Assembly: GCA_003612395.1 (NCBI GenBank)
Contig: RAYQ01000003.1
Coordinates: 124,001-188,000 of the forward strand
Length of the DNA: 64,000 nucleotides
Source of the DNA: Parablautia intestinalis
Lineage (GTDB): Bacteria > Bacillota > Clostridia > Lachnospirales > Lachnospiraceae
Direction of reading: 5' to 3'
Within the stretch, counting starts at the first letter, position 1, and the number at the start of each line of letters is the position of its first letter. Positions 50,227 to 57,211 of the stretch are shown here, in pieces. The translations under genes were made by a program, and so were the position numbers. The notes under the pieces are model-generated. The model was not told where the DNA came from. It searched no databases and was given only the letters and a program-made list of their open reading frames with translations.

Positions 50227-50469
50227 TCAGATCATACACGGTTTCAATGGATGTAACATAAATCCGGCCAGTTTAAAGCACGCCAGCCCCAATGGTATCA
50301 GTAACAGGGTACAGCAAAATATCACTCCCACTGCCGCGCACAAAACAGCGCATGGAAGGCAGATTGCCAACTTTAAAACCAGCTTCAATATACTCCCGAC
50401 CAAATGAAAACAAAATCCCAGCACTAAAATTCCAATCAGTATTGCCATAATGAAAATAAATGTAATCAT
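50227..50469 (-). CDS. Small hydrophobic membrane protein, last gene of the padR operon
   Basis: The 80-residue protein is almost all hydrophobic, with two to three membrane segments (FIFIMAILIGILVLGFCFHL, then VLCAAVGVIFCCTLLLIPLG) and several cysteines. GGAGGGG lies 5 nt before the ATG, which supports translation. It follows the DUF4097 gene by 80 bp on the same strand, so it probably belongs to the PadR-DUF1700-DUF4097 operon. I do not recognise the family; a role in envelope stress or membrane signalling is a guess from context. Confidence 0.7.
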   Translation of the reverse strand: MITFIFIMAILIGILVLGFCFHLVGSILKLVLKLAICLPCAVLCAAVGVIFCCTLLLIPLGLACFKLAGFMLHPLKPCMI

Positions 50470-50549
50470 TTTTCCCCTCCGTTCATTTCATCTCCCACAA
50501 ACTGTGACCTGTATCTGCCGGAAAACAATTTCCGGATGCTCTTTTGCGG

Positions 50550-51518
50550 TCATTCTTTAAAAAGTACCGTGATATTACCCATATTACATTCAAGTTTAAA
50601 TGTCCTTGAAGCGCCGTTTTGAATGCTTCTTTCCGCTCCAAATGCTGAAATATAAGTTCCATTTATATCAATATTGCCTGCGGAACATTCCACTTCGTAA
50701 TTATAATCACTTTCTTTTCCGTTCAGAGACAGCTCTATATTTCCCATATCGCATTCTGCGTTTAGCTCATCTGTAATAGTTCCCTCATAAATGCATTCTC
50801 CCATACCTACCTGTATAGAAACTTCCCTGGCATCCATGGCGCCTGCTTCAAGCCTTCCTGCCCCAATCTCCGCTGAAAGCTCCTTTGCACTGGTCTGGTT
50901 CATGACAATTTCTCCGGCTCCTATCATTACCGATATTTCATCTGCCTGCAGGGACGCTATCTCCATCGTACCTGCTCCGGCTTCTATATCCGCCTCTCTA
51001 AAGCTGCTCCCTGCCGGAAAGGCCAGAACAATAGAATTTTTATAGGTGTTTATTCCTATTCCCAGCGTCTTTATTCCCGTAAATCCTTCTATGTGCAGGG
51101 TTTTATCCTTCACCTGGTAATTACAGCCGCCAACGCCCTCTACTACGATATCCACCATACCATCTGCCACATCTTTTTCCCTGATATAAAATTCTCCGGC
51201 TCCAAGCTCCAGATTTAAATCTTTGATATTGTCCACAGGTATCTGTTCTTTCCAGACTTTATCTTTCACCCTTTTTCCATTTACCGTAAGGTGGGTGGGA
51301 TTCGTCCCCAAATTATGATGCCATGAAATGCCGGCTATCCTGTCCGTAATATTTTCAAGTGTATCTCCCACCATATGCAGTTCATCCGGATACTCGCCGT
51401 TTTTTACCAAATGCATCATACTGCTGCCGCCAATAACCGCGCTGATAAAGCAAAATACGATTCCTGCCGCCATCAAAACTCCTGCTGTAATAAGACTAAC
51501 CTTTACAAATTTGTTCAT
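50550..51518 (-). CDS. DUF4097-type beta-helix membrane-anchored protein
   Basis: The 322-residue protein has an N-terminal membrane segment (SLITAGVLMAAGIVFCFISA) and an outer part built of short repeats such as READIEAGAGTMEIASLQAD, EISVMIGAGEIVMNQTSAKE and LSAEIGAGRLEAGAMDAREV. The recurring GAG-x-hydrophobic pattern is the right-handed beta-helix of DUF4097/LiaG-like proteins. These sit in envelope-stress operons with DUF1700 and PadR, as here. The ATG overlaps the DUF1700 stop by 4 bp. Exact function is unknown; it may bind cell-envelope ligands or modulate a stress signal. Confidence 0.88.
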   Translation of the reverse strand: MNKFVKVSLITAGVLMAAGIVFCFISAVIGGSSMMHLVKNGEYPDELHMVGDTLENITDRIAGISWHHNLGTNPTHLTVNGKRVKDKVWKEQIPVDNIKDLNLELGAGEFYIREKDVADGMVDIVVEGVGGCNYQVKDKTLHIEGFTGIKTLGIGINTYKNSIVLAFPAGSSFREADIEAGAGTMEIASLQADEISVMIGAGEIVMNQTSAKELSAEIGAGRLEAGAMDAREVSIQVGMGECIYEGTITDELNAECDMGNIELSLNGKESDYNYEVECSAGNIDINGTYISAFGAERSIQNGASRTFKLECNMGNITVLFKE

Positions 51519-52396
51519 CGTTTCATGCCTCCAATCTTATCCCACGCCTTTTTACACGCATATCCGATTCCCCGGCAGATGCCGGGAATTGCTTTTCCCG
51601 CCAGAAAATACGTAAGAAGCATACATAAAATTCCCAGAGCCCCACAAATGCAGCCTGCTCCTATAAGACCTATGCCCTTTATTGGCGCCACAAAAATACA
51701 TCCAATTCCTGCCACTACCAGCAGCACAGCTGCAAAATAAAGTACAAAAACTGCTGCACCAATTCCCAAAACCACCGCCGCTGCTCCGGCCACCAAACTA
51801 ATAAGACCGCCTAAAAGACCTCCAATGCCGCCTAAAATGACCGGTGCCAAAAAAATACAGCCAATAATGATAAGCACTATCGCCCAGATCGGCATTCCTT
51901 CTATTTTTTTCTGAAAACTGTTTTTTACTTCTCGTGTATAAGTTCCTTCCCGATTACTTCCACCGGTATTCCTGTCTTCTGTCCCATAAGTACCGGCCTT
52001 ATTTTCCCCGGTGCCATCCCCCGGATTCCCATACCTTCCGGGAGGTATCTCATTCTTTTTGGCATCCGCATCTTTTCTTTCACCTGCCGCCCCATAAGCT
52101 TCCCTCTCCCCTGCATTTAAAGGCGCTCTTTTTATAATTGGGTTTTGCTGGGAGGATGCCCCGTTTTTAAACCCGCTTTCCGTAAATTCACCGGAACTTA
52201 CGTTTTCGTTTAATCCATCCCGCACAATTCCTGCTACCTGGGCAGGTGATCCAAGGGCTTTTATAACCTCCTGCTCATTTTCCCGCCCCGCATCATTGAA
52301 ATAGTCATTATAATATTGAAGCGCTTCCTCCTTTTCACTAGGCGAAATATCGGAGAGCAATTCTTCCAACTGCCGCATAAATTCCCATCTGCTCAT
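51515..52396 (-). CDS. DUF1700 family membrane protein
   Basis: The 293-residue protein begins with the DUF1700 head, MSRWEFMRQLEELLSDISPS, EKEEALQYYNDYFNDAG, a helical region that often interacts with PadR-controlled partners. A hydrophilic Gly/Asn/Glu-rich linker follows (about 70-165), then about four membrane segments rich in Gly and Ala (GGIGGLLGGLISLVAGAAAV). The linker is longer than in many relatives. It overlaps padR by one base and DUF4097 by 4 bp, so translation is coupled. Function is unknown beyond the link with PadR and DUF4097. Confidence 0.88.
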   Translation of the reverse strand: MSRWEFMRQLEELLSDISPSEKEEALQYYNDYFNDAGRENEQEVIKALGSPAQVAGIVRDGLNENVSSGEFTESGFKNGASSQQNPIIKRAPLNAGEREAYGAAGERKDADAKKNEIPPGRYGNPGDGTGENKAGTYGTEDRNTGGSNREGTYTREVKNSFQKKIEGMPIWAIVLIIIGCIFLAPVILGGIGGLLGGLISLVAGAAAVVLGIGAAVFVLYFAAVLLVVAGIGCIFVAPIKGIGLIGAGCICGALGILCMLLTYFLAGKAIPGICRGIGYACKKAWDKIGGMKR

Positions 52397-52716
52397 TATT
52401 TCATTCCTCCCTCAAATATGCTGTTAATTTTAGCAGAATATTTTCTCCACTCACTTTCATACAAATTAAGCTGTAAGCGCCCTTTTTCCGTTGCCTTATA
52501 ATATCTTCTGTTTCTGCCTGCACATTCCATATCATAAACCTCAAGACATTCATCCTTTTGCAGCCTTCTAAGTACCGGATACAGAGTGGACTCCGAAAGT
52601 TCAATCGCCTGCCTTACATCCTGTGTGATCTTATATCCATATGCCCCCTCCGGCTCCCTGGATACAACTGCCAGCACAATGGCGTCCAAGAGCGCTGCTC
52701 CCGTGTTAAAGACCAT
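52396..52716 (-). CDS. PadR-family transcriptional regulator
   Basis: The 106-residue protein starts MVFNTGAALLDAIVLAVVSR and contains the PadR winged helix: GAYGYKITQDVRQAIELSES, TLYPVLRRLQKDECLEVYDM and GRNRRYYKATEKGRLQL. It is of the short PadR-s2 type, with one extra helix for dimer formation. GGAGGGAGCT precedes the ATG at 52716; the in-frame ATG at 52776 lies in the operator palindrome and would not be transcribed with a ribosome site. A 58-bp palindrome at its promoter suggests autorepression of the four-gene operon. Confidence 0.93.
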   Translation of the reverse strand: MVFNTGAALLDAIVLAVVSREPEGAYGYKITQDVRQAIELSESTLYPVLRRLQKDECLEVYDMECAGRNRRYYKATEKGRLQLNLYESEWRKYSAKINSIFEGGMK

Positions 52717-52740
52717 AGCTCCCTCCTTTATTTTCTTTAT

Positions 52741-52798
52741 AATATTATATGCCATATAGTATTGTATCTGATACACATACTATATGGCATATAATATT
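52741..52798. promoter_or_regulatory. 58-bp palindromic operator at the padR promoter
   Basis: Arms at 52741-52762 and 52777-52798 are perfect 22-bp inverted repeats containing ATATGCCATATAGTAT and its complement. The 14-bp middle contains a further dyad GTATC-T-GATAC. The upper arm covers the -10 and much of the spacer of the minus-strand promoter. Confidence 0.85.
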
Positions 52799-52807
52799 GT
52801 TTGTCAA
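52779..52807 (-). promoter_or_regulatory. Sigma-A promoter of the padR operon
   Basis: On the minus strand TTGACA (plus 52802-52807) and TATAGT (plus 52779-52784) are 17 bp apart. The -10 lies inside the palindrome, so occupancy by PadR should block RNA polymerase. Confidence 0.88.
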
Positions 52808-52831
52808 TAACTATTTTTCAAATTTTTAAAG

Positions 52832-53506
52832 CTATTCTCTGGCCATTTCTTTTACCTTAGCCAGTCCTTTTTCAACCGCTGGCAGCATTATGATTATCAC
52901 TGTGATTACAGCCTCCAGCCCTATATAAGATCCATTATAAACAAAAGAATAAACAGGCGCTGACAGATTGTAGGCGGCTGCATTATCTCCAAAGAAAATC
53001 ATACCTGACAGGAAAGTAAAAAAGAATCTTCCCAGAGCACCTAAAAGATATCCCCAAAGCAGTCCCCGCTTTTTGTTTGCAAATATACCTGATAATCCCA
53101 GAGCCCCAAATGCAAAAATATAATCCGTAAAAAGCTGCCAAATACCAATAATGTAAGGGTCAACCACCAGCTGGAGCACCCCGTAGGCTATGGCTGATGT
53201 AAGTCCTGTGCGCAGCCCATACATATACCCCACAAGACAGATAAAGAACATACTGCAAAGTGTGACAGCTCCTCCCATAGGCATATCAACAATCTTTATC
53301 ATACTTGTCACCATAGCGAGCGCCATGGAAGCCGCAGAAAATACCAGCTGCTTTGTACGGATTTTTTTCTTTGCATCATCTCCCGCCATGCAGCCAAGTA
53401 CCAGTATCACAAGCATAAAGGCGATAAGCGCCCCATACCCCGGGCCCGTCAGGTCAAAATAGTTCCCCCACTGTTCATCCACAATTTCTTTCACAAAAAC
53501 AGACAT
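52832..53506 (-). CDS. thiT: Thiamine ECF transporter S component ThiT
   Basis: The 224-residue membrane protein has about six to seven segments. It has the N-terminal LVFSAASMALAMVTSMIKIV (A-x3-A type helix 1 region), then GGAVTLCSMFFICLVGYMYG and YGVLQLVVDPYIIGIWQLFT, the ThiT thiamine-binding loop and helix. WGYLLGALGRFFFTFLSGMI and NGSYIGLEAVI complete the binding pocket residues. It differs from classic ThiT by an extra N-terminal segment of about 55 residues. A TPP riboswitch lies upstream, which strongly supports thiamine as substrate. It has no own ATPase and could use the ECF module encoded directly upstream. Confidence 0.92.
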   Translation of the reverse strand: MSVFVKEIVDEQWGNYFDLTGPGYGALIAFMLVILVLGCMAGDDAKKKIRTKQLVFSAASMALAMVTSMIKIVDMPMGGAVTLCSMFFICLVGYMYGLRTGLTSAIAYGVLQLVVDPYIIGIWQLFTDYIFAFGALGLSGIFANKKRGLLWGYLLGALGRFFFTFLSGMIFFGDNAAAYNLSAPVYSFVYNGSYIGLEAVITVIIIMLPAVEKGLAKVKEMARE

Positions 53507-53513
53507 AAAAAAA

Positions 53514-53542
53514 CCTCCTTCGTTTGATCACATCACAGGAGG
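53514..53542 (-). promoter_or_regulatory. Ribosome-site hairpin of thiT
   Basis: On the minus strand CCTCCT and AGGAGG (plus 53537-53542 with 53514-53519) pair around a 17-nt loop, followed by T7 and the ATG at 53506. It hides the ribosome binding site and could also act as a terminator, a fitting output for the TPP riboswitch. Confidence 0.55.
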
Positions 53543-53726
53543 AGTTACGCTTCATAAATGCTGCCCGTATTTCTTCTTTATACCCCGCACCTTACAGGCA
53601 AACGCCTGCCCTGCGGACATAATGTTCTGCCTTTTTACCGTTATGGCTCACATTCTGTCGGTGTCAGCCGGTAACAGCCTTAATGTAAGCCTGCAGTTAT
53701 CTGAAATACAGCACTTATGAAAATCA

Positions 53727-53820
53727 GCTTCCCTACGCCGGTATTATCCGGTTCAGGTGATGAGGGTCTGTGTGCGGCCTGACTTCGTCCGTACACACTC
53801 TCAGCTTACGCTCCCCTAGC
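53727..53820 (-). ncRNA. TPP riboswitch (thi box) upstream of thiT
   Basis: The minus strand contains the TPP aptamer landmarks in order: a GGGGAGC start, GCTGAGAGTG, an optional stem (TGTGTACGG to CCGCACACA), ACCCTCATCACCTGAACCGG, GATAATACCGGCGTAGGGAAG-like text (GATAATACCGGCGTAGGGA). About 220 nt separate it from thiT; this 462-bp gap (53507-53968) otherwise holds hairpins and a promoter but no gene. Confidence 0.95.
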
Positions 53821-53874
53821 AATATACAATTTTGTTATCAGACGCTGCCGCACTCTGTACGCCAGCTATTCATT

Positions 53875-53903
53875 AGAATACACCTGCCCTGCCCGCCTGT
53901 CAA
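53875..53903 (-). promoter_or_regulatory. Promoter of the TPP riboswitch-thiT transcript
   Basis: On the minus strand TTGACA (plus 53898-53903) and TATTCT (plus 53875-53880) are 17 bp apart, starting the transcript about 45 nt before the aptamer and after the ecfT stop. Confidence 0.65.
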
Positions 53904-53968
53904 GAACTTCACAGGTTTTGCCGAAGGCTGAACCGTTCCCCGAAAATTGATTATTCCAAAGCTTTCGC

Positions 53969-54796
53969 TTAGATAAAAGGATTATAAAACCTGCTTCCGT
54001 CCGCAAATGTAAACACAAGCGCCGCAACCGCAAAAATCACCGTAAGCCCGATGATCAGATAATCATTCTTTTTCATCTTTTTCGCCATATACCAGGTTCT
54101 TTTTTTGTGCTTTCCAAACCCCCGAAGCTCCATGGCATTACTGACCGTATCAATCCGGTCCATACTGGAAAAAATCAGGGGAAATATGATAGATGAGGTG
54201 CTTTTTATCCTGTTTAAAAGAGACGCTTTGCCTGACATCTCAATCCCTCTGGCTTCCTGGGCATGTTTAATTTTGGTAAATTCTCCCTGAACATCAGGAA
54301 TATACCTTAAGGCAATCGAAATAGCGTACCCCACATTATAGCTGATACCAACCTTATTCATAGAAGCCGCAAATTCACTGGGATTTGTGGTCACAAGAAA
54401 CATAAAGACCGTTGGGATAATCGTAAAATATTTGATCACCACATTCAACTCATAAAAAAGCTGTTCCAGCGTCATATCATAGGGCCCTGCAATGTGGAAA
54501 AGCACTGTTCTCGTACCATAAATACGGGTTCCCTGATCCGGAGAAAAAAGAAAAATGGCAACCACATTAAAGATAAGAAATACCATGATTACCCTGAACA
54601 CAGACCCTACCTGCTCCCACCGGGTCTTTGAAATTTTAAAAATAACTAAGCTGAACAACACCATAAAAATTAAAATTCTGGTATCGTAAGTCATCATACT
54701 CACCACACACCACAGCAGGAAAAAAATAAGCTTGGTGACACCACTTAGCTGATGGATCCAGGTATCTTTTTCTTCATAGGATAATATCTTGGACAT
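53969..54796 (-). CDS. ecfT: ECF transporter transmembrane coupling protein EcfT
   Basis: The 275-residue membrane protein has about five segments and the two EcfT coupling motifs, KHAQEARGIEMSGKASLLNR and SNAMELRGFGKHKKRTWY (Ala-Arg-Gly type, the second as LRG). They anchor it to the ATPases. It lies 18 bp below the double-ATPase gene, and AAAGGAG precedes the ATG. With the UPF0397 S component it forms a complete ECF importer; it could also energise ThiT just downstream. Confidence 0.93.
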   Translation of the reverse strand: MSKILSYEEKDTWIHQLSGVTKLIFFLLWCVVSMMTYDTRILIFMVLFSLVIFKISKTRWEQVGSVFRVIMVFLIFNVVAIFLFSPDQGTRIYGTRTVLFHIAGPYDMTLEQLFYELNVVIKYFTIIPTVFMFLVTTNPSEFAASMNKVGISYNVGYAISIALRYIPDVQGEFTKIKHAQEARGIEMSGKASLLNRIKSTSSIIFPLIFSSMDRIDTVSNAMELRGFGKHKKRTWYMAKKMKKNDYLIIGLTVIFAVAALVFTFADGSRFYNPFI

Positions 54797-54814
54797 GCCG
54801 TGTCTCCTTTGTTT

Positions 54815-56533
54815 CTAAAAACCGGAAATCTTTGTTGACTTTTCTCTTAATCTTAATTCTCTCTGCTGCCTCTCATAGGCAATAAACCGATCCACGAACT
54901 CAGAAGGGTTATCTATCTGGCAGCTTACCGCCAAATCATATAAAGAAGTTTTTTTCAGGTATGCCTTATCAGCAATTATTTCATTTGTCAAAATTCTTGC
55001 AGGAGTATCGTCCGCAATCAGATTTCCGTCTGCTATTACAATCGCCCGATCCGTATATTCCAGCATCAAATGCATATCATGCGTTATCATAATAACAGTT
55101 ATTCCCAAATTCTCATTGATATCTTTCAGGAACTCCATGATTTCCGTATAATGTCTGTAATCCTGTCCCGCCGTAGGCTCGTCCAAAATAAGTACCTCCG
55201 GGTTCATAACCAGTATGGAGGCTATAGACACTCTTTTTTTCTGCCCAAAGCTAAGAGCCGACACCGGCCAGTTCCGGAAGGGATACAGGCCGCAAATCTT
55301 TAATGTCTCATAAACCCTTTCCTTTATTTCCTCTTCGGGCACTCCCCGTACCGTAAGCCCTAAGGCCACCTCCTCATAAATCATAGGCTTGGAAATCATC
55401 TGATTAGGGCTCTGCATTACCAGACCAATCTTTTCTCCCCTCTCTTTAATGGAAAGAGACGCCACATCCTCCCCATTTAAAAGTATTCTCCCTTTGCCGG
55501 GTTTATAAAAACCGCAGATTAAATTGGAGAGCGTTGACTTGCCTGCACCGTTTTTTCCTACAATACTGACCATCTCTCCCTTTTTTATGTCGAAATGAAT
55601 GTGCTGGAGAACAGGCCTGCCTGACACATAGGAAAAGTATAAATCTTCCACTTTCAGCGCCGAAACGGATTTGTTCTTTTCTTTTTTCCGTTCCGCCTTG
55701 TTAAACCATTCTCTTAAAGGCTGCTTATAATTATCCAGCTTCATGGTCTCAATGTGCTGAGGCCTGTCAGCTGCCAGAATATTGCATCCTGCATGTTTCA
55801 GCGCCGTTATGTAAAGAGGCTCCCTGATTCCCTGCCCGGCAAGAACGTTCGTCACCAGCAGCTCATCCGGTACGGTATCCACGATAATCCTGTCCACATC
55901 CCTGTAAAGGGCATCCTCCAGCCGGTGTTCAATGATAATAATCGTAGATTTTCTGTTTTTCCGGATCTCATCAATTAGTGCGATGGCCCGTTTTCCGGTA
56001 GCCGGATCCAGGTTTGCCAAAGGTTCGTCAAAAAGCAGAATTTCCACATCATCCACCATGACGCCGCCCATGGATACCCGCTGCTTTTGTCCGCCGGAAA
56101 GCTCTCTTGGCGCATTTTCCAGCAGCTTCTTCACATCCACCAGCTCCGCCACCTCATCTACCTTAGCAAACATTTCCTCCTGAGGCACCAGGTTATTTTC
56201 CAGTGAGAAAGCCAAATCCTCCGCCACTGTCAGGCCGATAAACTGTCCGTCCGTGTCCTGCAGCACGGTTCCAACAATCCGGGAAACGCCAAACAGACCT
56301 ATATCCGCAGGATTTTTCCCGCCTACCCGCAGGGTCCCTGTCATATCCCCCGGATAGGAAAAAGGCACAAGCCCGTTGATGCAATGAGCAAGAGTTGATT
56401 TCCCGGAACCGGATGGTCCCACAATTAAAACCTTCTCTCCGGGCATAATCGAAAGATTAATGTCCCGGAGAGTCGGCTGTGTCTGTGCCCGATATTTAAA
56501 TGAAAAGTCTTTAAACTCAATAACAGGCTCCAT
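54815..56533 (-). CDS. ECF transporter duplicated ATPase (EcfA-EcfA' fusion)
   Basis: The 572-residue protein has two complete ATPase domains in one chain. Domain 1: Walker A LIVGPSGSGKSTLAHCING, signature LSGGQKQRVSMGG, Walker B ILLFDEPLANLDP. Domain 2: Walker A IVGKNGAGKSTLSNLICG, a divergent signature ALSFGQKKRVSIAS, Walker B VLILDEPTAGQDYR. A linker of about 45 residues (PLREWFNKAERKKEKNKS) joins them. Such fused ATPases are usual partners of UPF0397-type S components. The gene lies 3 bp after the S component and 18 bp before ecfT. The C-terminal helix likely contacts EcfT. Confidence 0.94.
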   Translation of the reverse strand: MEPVIEFKDFSFKYRAQTQPTLRDINLSIMPGEKVLIVGPSGSGKSTLAHCINGLVPFSYPGDMTGTLRVGGKNPADIGLFGVSRIVGTVLQDTDGQFIGLTVAEDLAFSLENNLVPQEEMFAKVDEVAELVDVKKLLENAPRELSGGQKQRVSMGGVMVDDVEILLFDEPLANLDPATGKRAIALIDEIRKNRKSTIIIIEHRLEDALYRDVDRIIVDTVPDELLVTNVLAGQGIREPLYITALKHAGCNILAADRPQHIETMKLDNYKQPLREWFNKAERKKEKNKSVSALKVEDLYFSYVSGRPVLQHIHFDIKKGEMVSIVGKNGAGKSTLSNLICGFYKPGKGRILLNGEDVASLSIKERGEKIGLVMQSPNQMISKPMIYEEVALGLTVRGVPEEEIKERVYETLKICGLYPFRNWPVSALSFGQKKRVSIASILVMNPEVLILDEPTAGQDYRHYTEIMEFLKDINENLGITVIMITHDMHLMLEYTDRAIVIADGNLIADDTPARILTNEIIADKAYLKKTSLYDLAVSCQIDNPSEFVDRFIAYERQQRELRLREKSTKISGF

Positions 56534-56536
56534 GTA

Positions 56537-57091
56537 TTAGTCCTCTTTGCTAAGGCTTGAAGATTTTGCTCCTATTTTAGAATAACCCACACAAAGCAGG
56601 GTGCCTAAAATGCCAATAATCAGAATATTTCCTATAAACGCCCCGATACCCTGTATAAATACTTTATTTACAGGCTCCGCATAAATCACAATATCAAGAA
56701 TCGGCGCCACCAGAATCCATGCTGCTGCGTTGGCAATCACCTGCATCACGTTAAACAGGGTAATCGCCTTTGTATTTGTAAAGCCGCCTTCTTTCACTGC
56801 ATACTTTGCGGCAAAAAGACCGATTACAAGACCAACAACGCCATCCGGCACAACCCAGCTCCACCATACGCTGCCATAAAACATTGCATCTCCAAGAGCA
56901 TGTCCTAACAAGCCAACCAGTCCGCCTACAATCGGACCAAATACAGCTGCAAGAAAAGCCATGAGCGCCATGCGGGGCTGCAAATAGGTATTGGGAATCG
57001 GCGTGGGAATCTGAATCTCTGTCAGTGCCACAAACAGAGCTGTACCAATACCGATTGCAACAACTTCTTTGATGCCAAATTTGGACTTCAT
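56537..57091 (-). CDS. UPF0397-family ECF S component (riboflavin-type by annotation tradition)
   Basis: The 184-residue membrane protein starts MKSKFGIKEVVAIGIGTALF and continues ALTEIQIPTPIPNTYLQPRM, ALMAFLAAVFGPIVGGLVGL, LGHALGDAMFYGSVWWSWVV and PDGVVGLVIGLFAAKYAV, which is the UPF0397 pattern. It is the substrate-binding part of the ECF module with the two genes below. The family is often labelled riboflavin-specific, but the ligand is not settled from sequence. GAGGGAAAA precedes the ATG at 57091; the ATG at 57163 has no such site. No FMN riboswitch is seen upstream. Confidence 0.92.
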   Translation of the reverse strand: MKSKFGIKEVVAIGIGTALFVALTEIQIPTPIPNTYLQPRMALMAFLAAVFGPIVGGLVGLLGHALGDAMFYGSVWWSWVVPDGVVGLVIGLFAAKYAVKEGGFTNTKAITLFNVMQVIANAAAWILVAPILDIVIYAEPVNKVFIQGIGAFIGNILIIGILGTLLCVGYSKIGAKSSSLSKED

Positions 57092-57106
57092 TTTTCCCTC
57101 ATTTCT

Positions 57107-57147
57107 GCGCGGCATCCTGTGCTTCATGGAGCCTGTCAATGCCGCGC
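57107..57147 (-). other. Leader hairpin of the ECF operon
   Basis: GCGCGGCAT (57107-57115) and ATGCCGCGC (57139-57147) form a perfect 9-bp stem with a 23-nt loop, ending 15 bp before the S-component start, next to its ribosome site. No T tract follows. Confidence 0.6.
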
Positions 57148-57211
57148 GGTTACAGTTCTCCATTTTTCATTTGCCTTTAGAACCGTAATTTCCGGTCCAC
57201 TGTTACGAAGA

